NCBI RefSeq assembly: GCF_015040615.1 | Contig: NZ_CP060402.1 | Location: forward strand, 2,418,001 to 2,482,000 | Reading direction: 5' to 3' | DNA: 64,000 nt | Origin: Microbacterium sp. YJN-G | GTDB lineage: Bacteria > Actinomycetota > Actinomycetes > Actinomycetales > Microbacteriaceae | Shown here: positions 1 through 8,928 of the stretch, one piece after another | Layout: each line of letters opens with the position of its first letter | Numbering within the stretch: position 1 is the first letter of the stretch | Translations under genes and position numbers: made by a program | Notes under the pieces: model-generated | Databases searched by the model: none | What the model was told of the DNA's origin: nothing | Seen by the model: the letters and a program-made list of their open reading frames with translations, nothing else

Positions 1-5
1 AGAGG

Positions 6-584
6 TCACTCTTCGTCGTCGGAGTCCTCGTCCGACTCGTCGTCATCCGACTCGTCGTCGTCCGAGTCGTCGTCGTCCGAGTCGTCGGAGTCGTCGAGCT
101 CGTCGATGTCGACGCCGTCCAGGTCGCCGCCGTGCAGATGCGGCGAGCCGTCCTCGTCGAAGTCCGACGCGTCGAGGTCATCGACATCGTCGAGCTCCTC
201 GTCATCGTCATCGCCCTCGGCATCCGTGCTCTCCGCATCGGAGTCCGCCGCCGCCTGCTCGGCGAGCTCGGCCTGGTGCGCCCGGTAGTCGGCCAGGCGC
301 TCCGCCCACGGCACCCAGTCCGGCGCGAGCAGCGCGCCGTCGCCCGGCATGAGTTCGACCTCGAGCACGGTGGGCTCTTCGCCCTCGACCTGCGCGACGC
401 TGACCGTCCAGTACCAGCCCGGGTACCCCGGAAGCCGGTTCTCGAAGCGCAGCGAGAGCGCGCCGCTCTCCTCGACCGTGTGGCCGGCGGCCGGGCCGAC
501 CGTGGAGGGCGCGGTGACCTCGTGCAGTGCGGCGAGCGCCAGCTCGCGCGCTGCCGAGGCGAGTTCGTCAGGCGTCGAGGTCAT
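6..584 (-). CDS. DUF3027 family protein with acidic tail
   Basis: A 192-residue protein of unknown function that I place in the DUF3027 family of actinobacteria. The folded part (about residues 1-110) contains the conserved stretch PGYPGWYWTVSV and the motif APDWVPW. From about residue 113 it is an almost pure Asp/Glu/Ser tail, which looks disordered and strongly negative. The start at 584 gives the usual family N-terminus and overlaps the end of the upstream cold-shock gene by 17 bp, so the two are probably co-transcribed. No catalytic motif is visible. Family assignment comes from recall of the conserved segment. Confidence 0.75.
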   Translation of the reverse strand: MTSTPDELASAARELALAALHEVTAPSTVGPAAGHTVEESGALSLRFENRLPGYPGWYWTVSVAQVEGEEPTVLEVELMPGDGALLAPDWVPWAERLADYRAHQAELAEQAAADSDAESTDAEGDDDDEELDDVDDLDASDFDEDGSPHLHGGDLDGVDIDELDDSDDSDDDDSDDDESDDDESDEDSDDEE

Positions 585-948
585 CGGCGACCTTGCGCAG
601 CACGGCGGCGACGGTGCGACTGCGCCCCGCCGAGGGATAGCGTCCTCGTCGCAGTTCGCCGCCCAGCTCATCGAGCATCCGCACGACGTCCTCGACGATG
701 ATCGCCATGTCGTCTGCGGGCTTGCGGCTGGCCTTCGCCAGACTGGGGGGTGCGTCGAGCACCCGCACCGAGAGGGCCTGCGGTCCGCGGCGGCCATCGG
801 CCAGCCCGAACTCCACGCGGGTGTTCTTCTTCACGGAGACGCCTTCAGGAAGGGCCGAGGCGTGCAGGAAGACGTCCTGGCCGTCATCGGATGCGATGAA
901 GCCGAACCCCTTCTCGTCGTCGTAGAACCTGACCTTGCCGGTGGGCAT
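568..948 (-). CDS. Cold-shock domain protein with C-terminal extension
   Basis: A 126-residue protein. Residues 1-66 form a cold-shock domain with the nucleic-acid-binding motifs KGFGFI (RNP1) and DVFLH (RNP2). A 60-residue helical extension follows, a form common in actinobacteria where the classical CspA is only about 67 residues long. It should bind single-stranded RNA or DNA in the cytoplasm as an RNA chaperone. The start has a purine-rich ribosome site (GCGAGG) eight bases upstream. Its 3' end overlaps the DUF3027 gene. Confidence 0.88.
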   Translation of the reverse strand: MPTGKVRFYDDEKGFGFIASDDGQDVFLHASALPEGVSVKKNTRVEFGLADGRRGPQALSVRVLDAPPSLAKASRKPADDMAIIVEDVVRMLDELGGELRRGRYPSAGRSRTVAAVLRKVADDLDA

Positions 949-981
949 GGGAGAACCTCGCTGAGTGAAACTGGGTGGAAC

Positions 982-1011
982 GTCGCACGGCGGTGCGACA
1001 CCTCCAGCCTA
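982..1011 (-). promoter_or_regulatory. Promoter -10 and 5'-UTR hairpin of the cold-shock gene
   Basis: Reading the minus strand, a -10-like TAGGCT (1011-1006) is followed by a hairpin with 7-bp arms GTCGCAC and GTGCGAC (982-999, loop 4). The transcript would carry this hairpin near its 5' end and a leader of about 50 nt before the start at 948. A structured leader is typical of cold-shock genes. The thermosensing role is inferred. Confidence 0.45.
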
Positions 1012-1049
1012 CCCGTCCTGCCCAGCGCTCACGCGATACGCTGAGGGTG

Positions 1050-1325
1050 ATGAGCACGCATGATGACCGCCCTGAGCCGGCGGCCGGACGATTCGATCGC
1101 CTCCTGGCCTACTCGGCGCTGATCCTGGCCGCACTCTCGATCATCAGCTTCTTCGCGATCATCATCGGCACCGCCACCGGCATGGATCAGAAGGCGTTCG
1201 GCACCGGCGTCTGGCCGGTCATCGCGGCGCTGCCCCTCTTCGGCCTCCCCCTCGCGTTCATCCTGATCATGGCGCTGCTGATCACCACCTACGTCCGCAA
1301 GGGGCGCGCGGGCAAGCGGTCCTGA
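1050..1325 (+). CDS. Small membrane protein, two TM segments
   Basis: A 91-residue protein of unknown function. Two hydrophobic segments are clear: residues about 18-42 (LLAYSALILAALSIISFFA) and about 56-82. A short basic C-terminus (RKGRAGKRS) should face the cytoplasm. The start at 1050 is preceded by TACGCT seven bases upstream, a near-leaderless arrangement. It ends five bases before the helicase-associated gene and is probably in one operon with it. Confidence 0.7.
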   Translation: MSTHDDRPEPAAGRFDRLLAYSALILAALSIISFFAIIIGTATGMDQKAFGTGVWPVIAALPLFGLPLAFILIMALLITTYVRKGRAGKRS

Positions 1326-1330
1326 GCCCG

Positions 1331-3016
1331 ATGAGCACTCACGCGCGCCCGCTGGCCGACAGGCTGGCCGCGGCGAGCGATGCGCAACTGCAACGGCTGC
1401 TGGCCGTGCGCGCGGTGCGCGCGGATGCCGATTGGTCGGACTTCTTCGACGCCGCCGAGGCGCTGCTCGAACCGGCGTCCATCGAGCGCGGCCTCGCCGT
1501 CCTCACCGGCGCCGAGGCGCGGGCGCTGTGCGATGCGATCGACGGCAGAGCGGATGCCGCGGTGCTGAGCGAGCTCTCGACCCTGGGGTTCATCGGCGCA
1601 GGCGACCGGGTGCTCGCGCCCGTGGCCGCGATCGTCGCCGAGCTGCCGCCCATCGACGACGCAGCCAGCTCAGCTGAGACACCCGCGTCGGACGGCGCCG
1701 CCGCGCGCGCCGCCGAGCGGGCTTTCACGACGATCGGGGCACTGTCCGACCTGCTGCTGGCGGCGCGCACCGCACCTCTCGCCTTGGTCGCCACCGGAGC
1801 GCTCAGCGCCGGCGAGCGGCGCCGGTTCAGCGCCGCGGTCGATCTCGAGGATCTGCGCGAGATCGCCGCCCTGTCGGGACTGGCCCGCGCCGTTGACCGG
1901 GAGCTGCTGATCACCCGTGCCGCTGAGGAGTGGCTCGCCGCCTCGTTCGCCCCGCGCTGGGCCCGGGTCGCCGACGCGTTCCGCACGGCGCTGCCGGACG
2001 GCATCCGCTCAGGTCGCGGCTGGACGCCCATGGCCGGCTGGGACCGCGCGCACCCGTGGAACCCCGGCTGGCCCGCCCGTGCGACGCGGCTGCGCGAACT
2101 CGCCTTCCTGCTCGGGCTGCGTACACCCGAGGGCGGGGAGCCGGCCTGGACCGTGCCGCTCCGCCTCGGCGAGGATGTCGACACCTCGGCGCTGGAGGCG
2201 CAGCTGCCCACAGAGGTGGATCGGGTGTTCCTGCAGAACGACCTCACCGCGATCGCCCCGGGCCCCCTGCAGCCGGGTCTGGACAACCGGTTGCGCGCCA
2301 TGACCGAGCACGAGTCGGCGGCACAGGCATCGTCGTACCGGTTCACCGTCGATTCGGTGTCGCGGGCGCTCGTGGAGGGCGAGACAGCGCAGAGCATCCG
2401 CACCTTCCTGCACGAGCTGTCGCTGACCGGCGTGCCCCAGCCGCTCGAGTATCTCGTCGCGCAGACCGCGGCGCGGCACGGGCTGGTGCGGGTCGGGCCG
2501 GATGCCGCAGGTGGCACCGCCGTGTCGAGCGCGGACGAGGATCTGCTGAGCGCGATCGAGATCGACCGGAACCTGCGCCCGATGGGCCTGGTCCGCGACG
2601 GCGACCGGCTCGTCTCGAGGGTCGGCGCCGAGACGGTCGCCTGGGCACTGTCGGATGCCCGCTACCCGGCCACGCTCGTCGATCGCGACGGGAACGGGGT
2701 CGCGGCGCAGCGGCACCGGATCGCACCGGCCGCCGGCCCTACCGGCGAACCGTATGCGGCGCTCATCGCGCGCCTGCGCAGCAGGCAGGGGCCGGATGCC
2801 GATGCGGCCTGGCTGGATCGTGAGCTGGAGGCGGCCGTCCGCGCCCGCGCGGTGGTGCTCGTCGAGGTGGCGATGCCGGACGGTTCGAGCCGCGAGCTGA
2901 CGCTGGAGGCGTCGGGCGTGGGCGGTGGCCGACTGCGCGGACGAGACCGCGCCGCGGACGTGGAGCGGACGCTCCCGGTGCGCAGCATCCGATCGGTCCG
3001 GGTGCTGGAGGGCTGA
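1331..3016 (+). CDS. Helicase-associated domain protein (partner of XPB)
   Basis: A 561-residue, Ala/Arg-rich protein of the actinobacterial family annotated as helicase-associated (Helicase_C_3). The conserved part is roughly residues 295-480, including FLQNDLTAIAPGPL and a winged-helix-like region ending near DARYPATLVDRDG. It has no Walker motifs, so it is not a helicase itself. It lies directly upstream of the XPB-type helicase, an arrangement conserved in actinobacteria, and probably works with it in DNA repair. The functional link is inferred from neighbourhood. Confidence 0.8.
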   Translation: MSTHARPLADRLAAASDAQLQRLLAVRAVRADADWSDFFDAAEALLEPASIERGLAVLTGAEARALCDAIDGRADAAVLSELSTLGFIGAGDRVLAPVAAIVAELPPIDDAASSAETPASDGAAARAAERAFTTIGALSDLLLAARTAPLALVATGALSAGERRRFSAAVDLEDLREIAALSGLARAVDRELLITRAAEEWLAASFAPRWARVADAFRTALPDGIRSGRGWTPMAGWDRAHPWNPGWPARATRLRELAFLLGLRTPEGGEPAWTVPLRLGEDVDTSALEAQLPTEVDRVFLQNDLTAIAPGPLQPGLDNRLRAMTEHESAAQASSYRFTVDSVSRALVEGETAQSIRTFLHELSLTGVPQPLEYLVAQTAARHGLVRVGPDAAGGTAVSSADEDLLSAIEIDRNLRPMGLVRDGDRLVSRVGAETVAWALSDARYPATLVDRDGNGVAAQRHRIAPAAGPTGEPYAALIARLRSRQGPDADAAWLDRELEAAVRARAVVLVEVAMPDGSSRELTLEASGVGGGRLRGRDRAADVERTLPVRSIRSVRVLEG

Positions 3017-3047
3017 GCCCCCGCATCCGCCGGTAGACTGGTCTGCT

Positions 3048-4688
3048 ATGTCTGATGGCCCCCTGATCGTCCAGAGCGACCGCACCGTGCTGCTGGAGGT
3101 CGCGCACGCCGACGCCGAATCCGCGCGTCACGAGCTGGCGATCTTCGCCGAGCTCGAGCGGGCCCCCGAGCACATCCACACCTACCGCATCACGCGGCTC
3201 GGACTGTGGAATGCCCGGGCCGCCGGGCACACCGCCGACGACATGCTCGAGACCCTCGACCGCTGGTCGCGCTTCCCTGTGCCGCCGTCGGTGGCCGTCG
3301 ACCTGCGCGAGACCGTCGACCGGTACGGGCGCCTGGTCATCGAGCGCGACGACGAGGGCGTGCTGATCCTGCGCTCCAGCGACCCGGCCGTGCTCACCCA
3401 GGTCGCGAACAACAAGCGCATCCAGCCGCTGCTGATCGGCCACCCCGCACCCGACGCCTTCGTGATCGACGCGTGGGCGCGCGGGCAGATCAAGCAGGAG
3501 CTGCTGAAGATCGGCTGGCCCGCCGAGGATCTCGCCGGCTACACCCCCGGCACGCCCCACGAGATCGATCTCGACGAGGACGGCTGGACGATGCGCCCCT
3601 ACCAGCGCGAGGCCGTCGACGCCTTCGCGAAGGACGGCTCGGGCGTGGTGGTGCTGCCCTGCGGCGCCGGCAAGACCATCGTCGGCGCGGGCGCCATGGC
3701 GGCGACGGGCACCACGACGCTGATCCTCGTGACGAACACGGTCTCGGCGCGGCAGTGGCGCGATGAGCTGCTCAAGCGCACCTCGCTCACCCCCGAGGAG
3801 ATCGGCGAGTACTCCGGCCAGGCCAAGGAGGTCAAGCCGGTCACCATCGCGACGTATCAGATCCTCACCGCCAAGCGGAAGGGCGAGTACGCGCACCTCG
3901 CGCTGCTGGATGCCCTGGACTGGGGCCTGATCGTCTACGACGAGGTGCACCTGCTGCCCGCTCCGGTGTTCAAGCTCACCGCCGACCTGCAGGCCCGTCG
4001 TCGTATCGGCCTGACCGCGACGCTGGTGCGCGAGGACGGCCGCGAGGGCGACGTGTTCAGCCTGATCGGACCCAAGCGGTTCGATGCACCCTGGAAGCAG
4101 ATCGAGGCGCAGGGATTCATCTCCCCCGCCGCCTGCTACGAGGTGCGCGTCGACCTGCCGCCCGGAGACCGGCTCGAGTACGCGGCGGCGACCGACGACG
4201 AGCGCTACCGTCTGGCAGCATCCGCACCGGCGAAGATCACCGCGGTGCGCGAGCTGATCGCCAAGCACCCCGATGAGCGCATCCTCGTGATCGGGCAGTA
4301 CCTCGACCAGCTCGAGACGCTGTCGCAGGCGCTGAACGCCCCGCAGATCACGGGAGCCACGCCGGTGGACGAGCGCGAGGAGCTGTACCGGCAGTTCCGC
4401 GAGGGCGAGATCTCGCTGCTGGTCGTCTCGAAGGTCGCGAACTTCTCGATCGACCTGCCCGAGGCCTCGGTCGCGATCCAGGTGTCGGGATCGTTCGGCT
4501 CACGCCAGGAGGAGGCGCAGCGCCTGGGGCGCCTGCTGCGCCCGAAGCAGTCGAACCACACCGCGAGCTTCTACACGCTGATCGCCCGCGACACGGTCGA
4601 TCAGGATTATGCGCAGAACCGGCAGCGGTTCCTCGCGGAGCAGGGCTACAGCTACACGATCATGGATGCCGTGGATCTGGCCGCCTGA
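3048..4688 (+). CDS. DNA repair helicase XPB (ERCC3-like)
   Basis: A 546-residue superfamily 2 helicase. The N-terminal half (about 1-180) is the XPB damage-recognition-like region. Walker A is PCGAGKT near residue 205 and the DEVH box is near residue 299. TATLVRED is motif III, and the C-terminal RecA domain carries GSFGSRQEEAQRLGRLLRPK (motif VI). It would be an ATP-dependent 3'-5' DNA translocase in repair, as shown for mycobacterial XPB. A TAGACT -10 lies eight bases before the ATG, suggesting its own near-leaderless promoter inside the operon. Confidence 0.95.
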   Translation: MSDGPLIVQSDRTVLLEVAHADAESARHELAIFAELERAPEHIHTYRITRLGLWNARAAGHTADDMLETLDRWSRFPVPPSVAVDLRETVDRYGRLVIERDDEGVLILRSSDPAVLTQVANNKRIQPLLIGHPAPDAFVIDAWARGQIKQELLKIGWPAEDLAGYTPGTPHEIDLDEDGWTMRPYQREAVDAFAKDGSGVVVLPCGAGKTIVGAGAMAATGTTTLILVTNTVSARQWRDELLKRTSLTPEEIGEYSGQAKEVKPVTIATYQILTAKRKGEYAHLALLDALDWGLIVYDEVHLLPAPVFKLTADLQARRRIGLTATLVREDGREGDVFSLIGPKRFDAPWKQIEAQGFISPAACYEVRVDLPPGDRLEYAAATDDERYRLAASAPAKITAVRELIAKHPDERILVIGQYLDQLETLSQALNAPQITGATPVDEREELYRQFREGEISLLVVSKVANFSIDLPEASVAIQVSGSFGSRQEEAQRLGRLLRPKQSNHTASFYTLIARDTVDQDYAQNRQRFLAEQGYSYTIMDAVDLAA

Positions 4689-4704
4689 GCATCGCGGCGC
4701 CGGC

Positions 4705-4848
4705 TCAGGAGCCCTGCGGCTCGTCCTCCGGCCTCAGCCCGCATCGCCAGCACGGCGCCGACAGGTCGTCGAGCAGCGCCCCGCACTCGGGGCACACCTT
4801 CGACAGCCAGCAGGCGCTGTCACCGCCCTCGTCCGCGTTGCTGCTCAT
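4705..4848 (-). CDS. 47-residue zinc-ribbon protein
   Basis: A short reading frame that ordinary gene finders may miss. The product carries two CxxC knuckles in CPECGALLDDLSAPCWRCG (residues 19-37), the layout of a rubredoxin-like zinc ribbon, flanked by a polar N-terminus and an acidic tail. Four regularly placed cysteines in a 47-residue frame are unlikely by chance. It sits between the convergent XPB gene and the hydrolase gene. Function unknown; metal binding is inferred from the cysteine pattern. Confidence 0.7.
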   Translation of the reverse strand: MSSNADEGGDSACWLSKVCPECGALLDDLSAPCWRCGLRPEDEPQGS

Positions 4849-4878
4849 GCCATCGAGGCTACTCCGCCCGCGCTCGCT

Positions 4879-5781
4879 TCAGCCCTCGCGCTTCATCCAA
4901 TCCAGCGCGAGGGCCGCCACCGCCTCCGGCGCGTCGTCGACGATGAAATGCGCGGCGTCATCGACGAACGCGAGCTCGAACCGATCGGCTTTCTCGGCGC
5001 TCTTACGGCTGATACGCCGGGCCGTGCCCTCGGCGAAAGGCCCATCCTCCCGCCCGAAGACGACGAGCGTCGGCGGATGCAGCCGCATGCGCTTGTAGAC
5101 GCCGGTCATCAGCCGCATCGACACCGGCACCACCATCCCGCGATACATCGCAGCGACCGCGCGGCCCACTGCCGGATCCTGCTGCACGCGCAGATACGCG
5201 TCCACGGCGCTGTCACCGAGCGGCTTGGCCGCGTAGCGCGGACCGAACAGGTAGTCCAGCGGCCGCCCAGGGCGATGCATGATCAGCCTGGGCATGTGTG
5301 CGAAGGCGGGCATCACCTTCGGTGTGAACTCCATGAACCCGGGCGGAACGGACAGCTGGACGAGCGTGCGGACGCGCTCGGGATGCACGTAGGCGAGTTG
5401 CATGCCCGAGATCGCGCCCATGTCATGGCAGAGCAGGTGCGGCCGCTCGATGCCGAGAGCGTCCAGCACCGCGAGGACATCCTCCATCTGCGTGTCCGGC
5501 CCGAACTTCTGGTCGTCGGACTTCGTCCAGCCGGAACCGCGCAGATCGGGGCAGATCACCCGGTATCCCTGGGCTGCGACGACCTGCGCGACCCTGCGCC
5601 ACTCCCACCAGTGCTGGGGGAAGCCGTGCAGCATGAGCACCGGGTCGCCCTCACCCACCGAGGCGACGTGGGCCCGCAGCCCGGGGGTCTCGACCATGCT
5701 GTGCTCGAACCCCGGCGCCTCGGGTAGAGGCGGCGTCCACTCGCGGCGGACGGACGTGTCCGAGGACCCCGGTGTATCCAT
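4879..5781 (-). CDS. Alpha/beta hydrolase, epoxide-hydrolase-like
   Basis: A 300-residue hydrolase. The oxyanion-hole motif is LMLHGFPQHWWEW. The nucleophile elbow is LLCHDMGA, with Asp as nucleophile as in epoxide hydrolases and haloalkane dehalogenases rather than the Ser of esterases. The catalytic His is in DDAAHFIVDD near the C-terminus. The start at 5781 is chosen because GGGAGG stands six to eight bases upstream. It is divergent from a TetR gene across a perfect palindrome, so it is probably repressed by that TetR. The substrate cannot be read from sequence. Confidence 0.88.
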   Translation of the reverse strand: MDTPGSSDTSVRREWTPPLPEAPGFEHSMVETPGLRAHVASVGEGDPVLMLHGFPQHWWEWRRVAQVVAAQGYRVICPDLRGSGWTKSDDQKFGPDTQMEDVLAVLDALGIERPHLLCHDMGAISGMQLAYVHPERVRTLVQLSVPPGFMEFTPKVMPAFAHMPRLIMHRPGRPLDYLFGPRYAAKPLGDSAVDAYLRVQQDPAVGRAVAAMYRGMVVPVSMRLMTGVYKRMRLHPPTLVVFGREDGPFAEGTARRISRKSAEKADRFELAFVDDAAHFIVDDAPEAVAALALDWMKREG

Positions 5782-5832
5782 GGCGAGCCTCCCAGCCGAC
5801 CAGCCGGTCGTCGTCGACCGTGATCGCACTCT

Positions 5833-5868
5833 ACTATGTTCGTAGTGATTTGTCACTACGAACATAGT
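5833..5868. promoter_or_regulatory. 36-bp perfect palindrome, TetR operator
   Basis: Two 16-bp perfect inverted arms (ACTATGTTCGTAGTGA and its complement) separated by TTTG lie between the divergent hydrolase and tetR genes. The TAGGCT -10 of tetR begins five bases after the right arm. It is AT-richer than its surroundings. Position and symmetry suit an operator for the adjacent TetR protein controlling both genes. Confidence 0.85.
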
Positions 5869-5885
5869 GAGCCTAGGCTCGTCGC

Positions 5886-6422
5886 GTGAGCAGCACCCGC
5901 CATCGCGCCCTCGAAGCCGCCGTGGACCTCGTCGGCACCCACGGCATTCGTGCGCTCACACACGGCCGGATCGATGCCGCGGCTTCCCTTCCCCCCGGGT
6001 CGACCTCGAATCACTTCCGCACCCGCGCCGCGCTGCTCGCCGGTGTCATCGAGTGGATCGCCGAACGGGAACGCGCGGACGCCGGCATCCCCGACATCAC
6101 CACCCGGGACGAGTTCGTCTCCGCGCTCAGCCGCATGATCGCGGCGCAGTCCGGCCCTCTCGCGGCGCGCACGCGCGCGCGTTACGCGCTCTTCCTCGAG
6201 GCCGACGACGATGCGGTGCGCCCGCTGCGCGAGCAGCGGGCGGGCATGGAGGCCTGGGTGCGCGGCATCCTCTCCCGCCTCGGGGGCGAGGATGCCGCCG
6301 GCCGTACCGCCTTCCTGATGGCCACGGGCGAGGGGCTGCTGCTGCACCGCCTCACGGTCGATCCGGATGCGCCCATCGAGGCCGTCGTGGCCCGTGCGAT
6401 CGACGCGGCACTGGACGCCTGA
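5886..6422 (+). CDS. TetR-family transcriptional regulator
   Basis: A 178-residue regulator. The N-terminal helix-turn-helix spans about residues 8-52 (AAVDLVGTHGIRALTHGRI, then PGSTSNHF, the recognition helix). The rest is a ligand-binding helical domain typical of the family. The GTG start follows TAGGCT by six bases, which indicates a leaderless mRNA. It is divergent from the epoxide-hydrolase-like gene and probably represses both through the palindrome between them. The ligand is unknown. Confidence 0.92.
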   Translation: MSSTRHRALEAAVDLVGTHGIRALTHGRIDAAASLPPGSTSNHFRTRAALLAGVIEWIAERERADAGIPDITTRDEFVSALSRMIAAQSGPLAARTRARYALFLEADDDAVRPLREQRAGMEAWVRGILSRLGGEDAAGRTAFLMATGEGLLLHRLTVDPDAPIEAVVARAIDAALDA

Positions 6423-6480
6423 GCGCCGCATCTCCGCAGACAATCAGCCACGGCATCGGCCGGATCACCATAATGGGGTC

Positions 6481-7173
6481 ATGACTGATGCGCGAATCCT
6501 GGTCGTCGACGACGAGCCGAACATCCGCGACCTGCTCTCCCGGGGTCTCAGCTTCGCCGGTTTCAAGGTGAAGACCGTCGCCAACGGGGCGGCCACCATC
6601 TCGGCGGTCCTCGAGGAGGAGCCCGACCTGATCATCCTCGACGTCATGCTGCCCGATATGAACGGCTTCAGCGTCACCAAGCGCCTGCGCGGCGCGGGCT
6701 TCACGGCCCCCATCCTGTTCCTCACCGCCAAGGACGACACGCAGGACAAGATCGAGGGCCTGAACGCCGGCGGCGACGACTACGTCACCAAGCCGTTCGC
6801 CCTCGACGAGATCGTCGCCCGCGCGCAGGCGATCCTGCGCCGCACGATGCAGACCGATGAGGAGTCGCTGATCCGCGCCGGCGAGCTGTCGATGGATCAG
6901 GACACCCACGACGTCTTCGTCGGCAAGGTTCCGATCGAGCTGAGCCCGACGGAGTTCAAGCTGCTGAAGTACCTCATGCTCAACCCCAATCGCGTGCTGT
7001 CGAAGGCGCAGATCCTCGATCATGTCTGGGAGTACGACTTCAACGGCGACGCCGGCATCGTGGAGAGCTACATCTCCTATCTGCGCCGCAAGATCGACCC
7101 GCACACCGAGGAGTCGGTCATCCAGACCAAGCGCGGCTTCGGCTACATGCTGAAGGTCGGGAAGTCCGCCTGA
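6481..7173 (+). CDS. OmpR/PhoB-family response regulator
   Basis: A 230-residue response regulator. The receiver domain (about 1-118) has the acidic pocket VVDDEPN, the phospho-acceptor Asp in ILDVMLPDMNG, and the Lys in YVTKPF. A winged-helix DNA-binding domain follows (about 130-226), ending RGFGYMLKVG. CATAAT stands six bases before the ATG, indicating a leaderless start. The cognate histidine kinase follows 14 bases later. Resembles the TcrA/MprA group; target genes are not evident. Confidence 0.95.
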   Translation: MTDARILVVDDEPNIRDLLSRGLSFAGFKVKTVANGAATISAVLEEEPDLIILDVMLPDMNGFSVTKRLRGAGFTAPILFLTAKDDTQDKIEGLNAGGDDYVTKPFALDEIVARAQAILRRTMQTDEESLIRAGELSMDQDTHDVFVGKVPIELSPTEFKLLKYLMLNPNRVLSKAQILDHVWEYDFNGDAGIVESYISYLRRKIDPHTEESVIQTKRGFGYMLKVGKSA

Positions 7174-7187
7174 GCGCGAGCGCGGGG

Positions 7188-8918
7188 ATGAGCACCGGTT
7201 CCGACTCCGTCACCGTGTGGTGGCGCAGGATCAGCCTGCGCGCCAAGGTCACGGGCGTCACGGTCGCAGTGCTCGCCCTGGGTCTGGTGGTGGCAGGGAT
7301 CGGCACCGTGCCCATCCTGCGCGGCGCGATGATCAACAACATCAACGCCCAGCTGCCGTCGCTGGCCACGACAGGTCAGGCCGAGCGCTTCTTCGACGTG
7401 TCGATCTCCGACGGCGGGCTCGTCTTCGACCCGGCTCCCGACGCACCCCGGTCGCCCGATTTCGCGGTCGCGTTCTACACGACCGAGGGCGAGCCGCTCG
7501 CGCAGGCCGGCGGACAGGCCGCCGACCGGCGCCCGGCGTTCCCCGAGACGTTCACGGTGCAGTCCGCCAAGGCCCGCGAGGATCAGGTGCTGACCCTGGA
7601 TGCCGGGGAGGGCCTGGTCTACAACGCGGCGGTGTCGGTGCAGCCGCTGCAGAGCCTTCCGGGCATCAGCTACGTGCAGGTCGTCGCCCTGCCGCTGGAT
7701 GAGGCCGACCGCATCGTCGGCACCTACTTCGCGGTGTACACCACGGTGGCTCTCGTGACGATCCTGCTCGCCGCGCTGCTGATCCGCGGCCTGGTGACGC
7801 TCACGTTCCGGCGGCTGGGACACGTCGAGTCCACCGCCATGGCGATCGCCGCGGGTGACTTCAGCCAGCGCCTGACCGACCTCGAGCCGACCACCGAGGT
7901 GGGTCGCCTCAATTCGGCGATCAACACCATGCTCGACCGCGTCGACCGGTCGATCGCCCAGCGCGACCGGACCGTGCAGAACATGCGGCGCTTCATCGGC
8001 GACGCGAGCCACGAGCTGCGCACTCCGCTGGTGAGCGTGCGCGGGTACGCGGAGCTGTACCGCATGGGTGCCATCAGCGGTGACGAGGACACCGCGCGGG
8101 CGATGGAGCGCATCGAGAAGGAGGCGATCCGGATGGGCGTGCTCGTCGAGGATCTGCTGGCCCTCGCACGCCTGGACGAGGAACGCGAGCGCGAACTCCA
8201 GATCGTGGCTATCGATCTGCGGCCGGTGGCACGCGACGCCGCCCTCGACCTGCGCGTGTCCGCACCGGGACGCAAGATCACGGTCGTCGACACCACCGCC
8301 GACCAGGCCGAGCGACCGCGACTGCGGCCGACCGCCCCACCGCCGCCGCCCGCCGTCGCACCCGTCACCGCCACCGGCCGCGCCGCAGGGGCCGGCCGGG
8401 CCGCGGGAGCCCTGGGCAGGCTCCGCCGTCGTCCCAAGCCCGCCGTCGTGCCATCGATCGACTTCACCGAGGCGACAGACGCCCCGGTACGCACTCCCCC
8501 GATCGTGCTCGGCGAGGAGAACAAGGTGCGGCAGGTGATCACGAATCTGCTCGGCAACGCCCGCCGGTTCTCACCCGAGGAGAGCCCGATCGAACTCGTC
8601 GTCGGCGTCGACCGCGCGCGCGGCGTGGGCACCATCGCGATCGTGGACCACGGCGAAGGCGTGCCGCCCCAGATCCGCGAGCACATCTTCGAGCGGTTCT
8701 GGCGGGCCGACACCTCGCGTGCACGCGAGACGGGCGGCGCAGGGCTGGGCCTGGCGATCGTGGCTTCGATCATCGAGTCGCTGAACGGCTCGGTGCGGGT
8801 GGACGAGACGCCGGGCGGCGGGGCGACCTTCGTCGTGTCGCTGCCGCTCGCCCCCGCCCAGGCGACGCCTGAGCACCTGCTCGAGGAGACCCAGCCTCTG
8901 GACCGGCTCGAGTTCTGA
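7188..8918 (+). CDS. HAMP sensor histidine kinase with ATPase-domain insertion
   Basis: A 576-residue membrane kinase, partner of the preceding regulator. TM1 is about residues 21-45, an extracytoplasmic sensor loop 46-178, TM2 about 181-206, HAMP about 206-258. The phospho-acceptor His275 is in ASHELRTPLVSVRGY, the N-box around 446-458 (RQVITNLLGNARR), and G-boxes follow (DHGEGV, GGAGLGLAIV). Unusually, a Pro/Ala/Arg-rich stretch of about 65 residues (about 372-438) interrupts the ATP-binding domain just before the N-box, where most relatives have only a short loop. The reading frame stays open, so this looks like a real insertion. Confidence 0.93.
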   Translation: MSTGSDSVTVWWRRISLRAKVTGVTVAVLALGLVVAGIGTVPILRGAMINNINAQLPSLATTGQAERFFDVSISDGGLVFDPAPDAPRSPDFAVAFYTTEGEPLAQAGGQAADRRPAFPETFTVQSAKAREDQVLTLDAGEGLVYNAAVSVQPLQSLPGISYVQVVALPLDEADRIVGTYFAVYTTVALVTILLAALLIRGLVTLTFRRLGHVESTAMAIAAGDFSQRLTDLEPTTEVGRLNSAINTMLDRVDRSIAQRDRTVQNMRRFIGDASHELRTPLVSVRGYAELYRMGAISGDEDTARAMERIEKEAIRMGVLVEDLLALARLDEERERELQIVAIDLRPVARDAALDLRVSAPGRKITVVDTTADQAERPRLRPTAPPPPPAVAPVTATGRAAGAGRAAGALGRLRRRPKPAVVPSIDFTEATDAPVRTPPIVLGEENKVRQVITNLLGNARRFSPEESPIELVVGVDRARGVGTIAIVDHGEGVPPQIREHIFERFWRADTSRARETGGAGLGLAIVASIIESLNGSVRVDETPGGGATFVVSLPLAPAQATPEHLLEETQPLDRLEF

Positions 8919-8928
8919 GCACTCCCCC

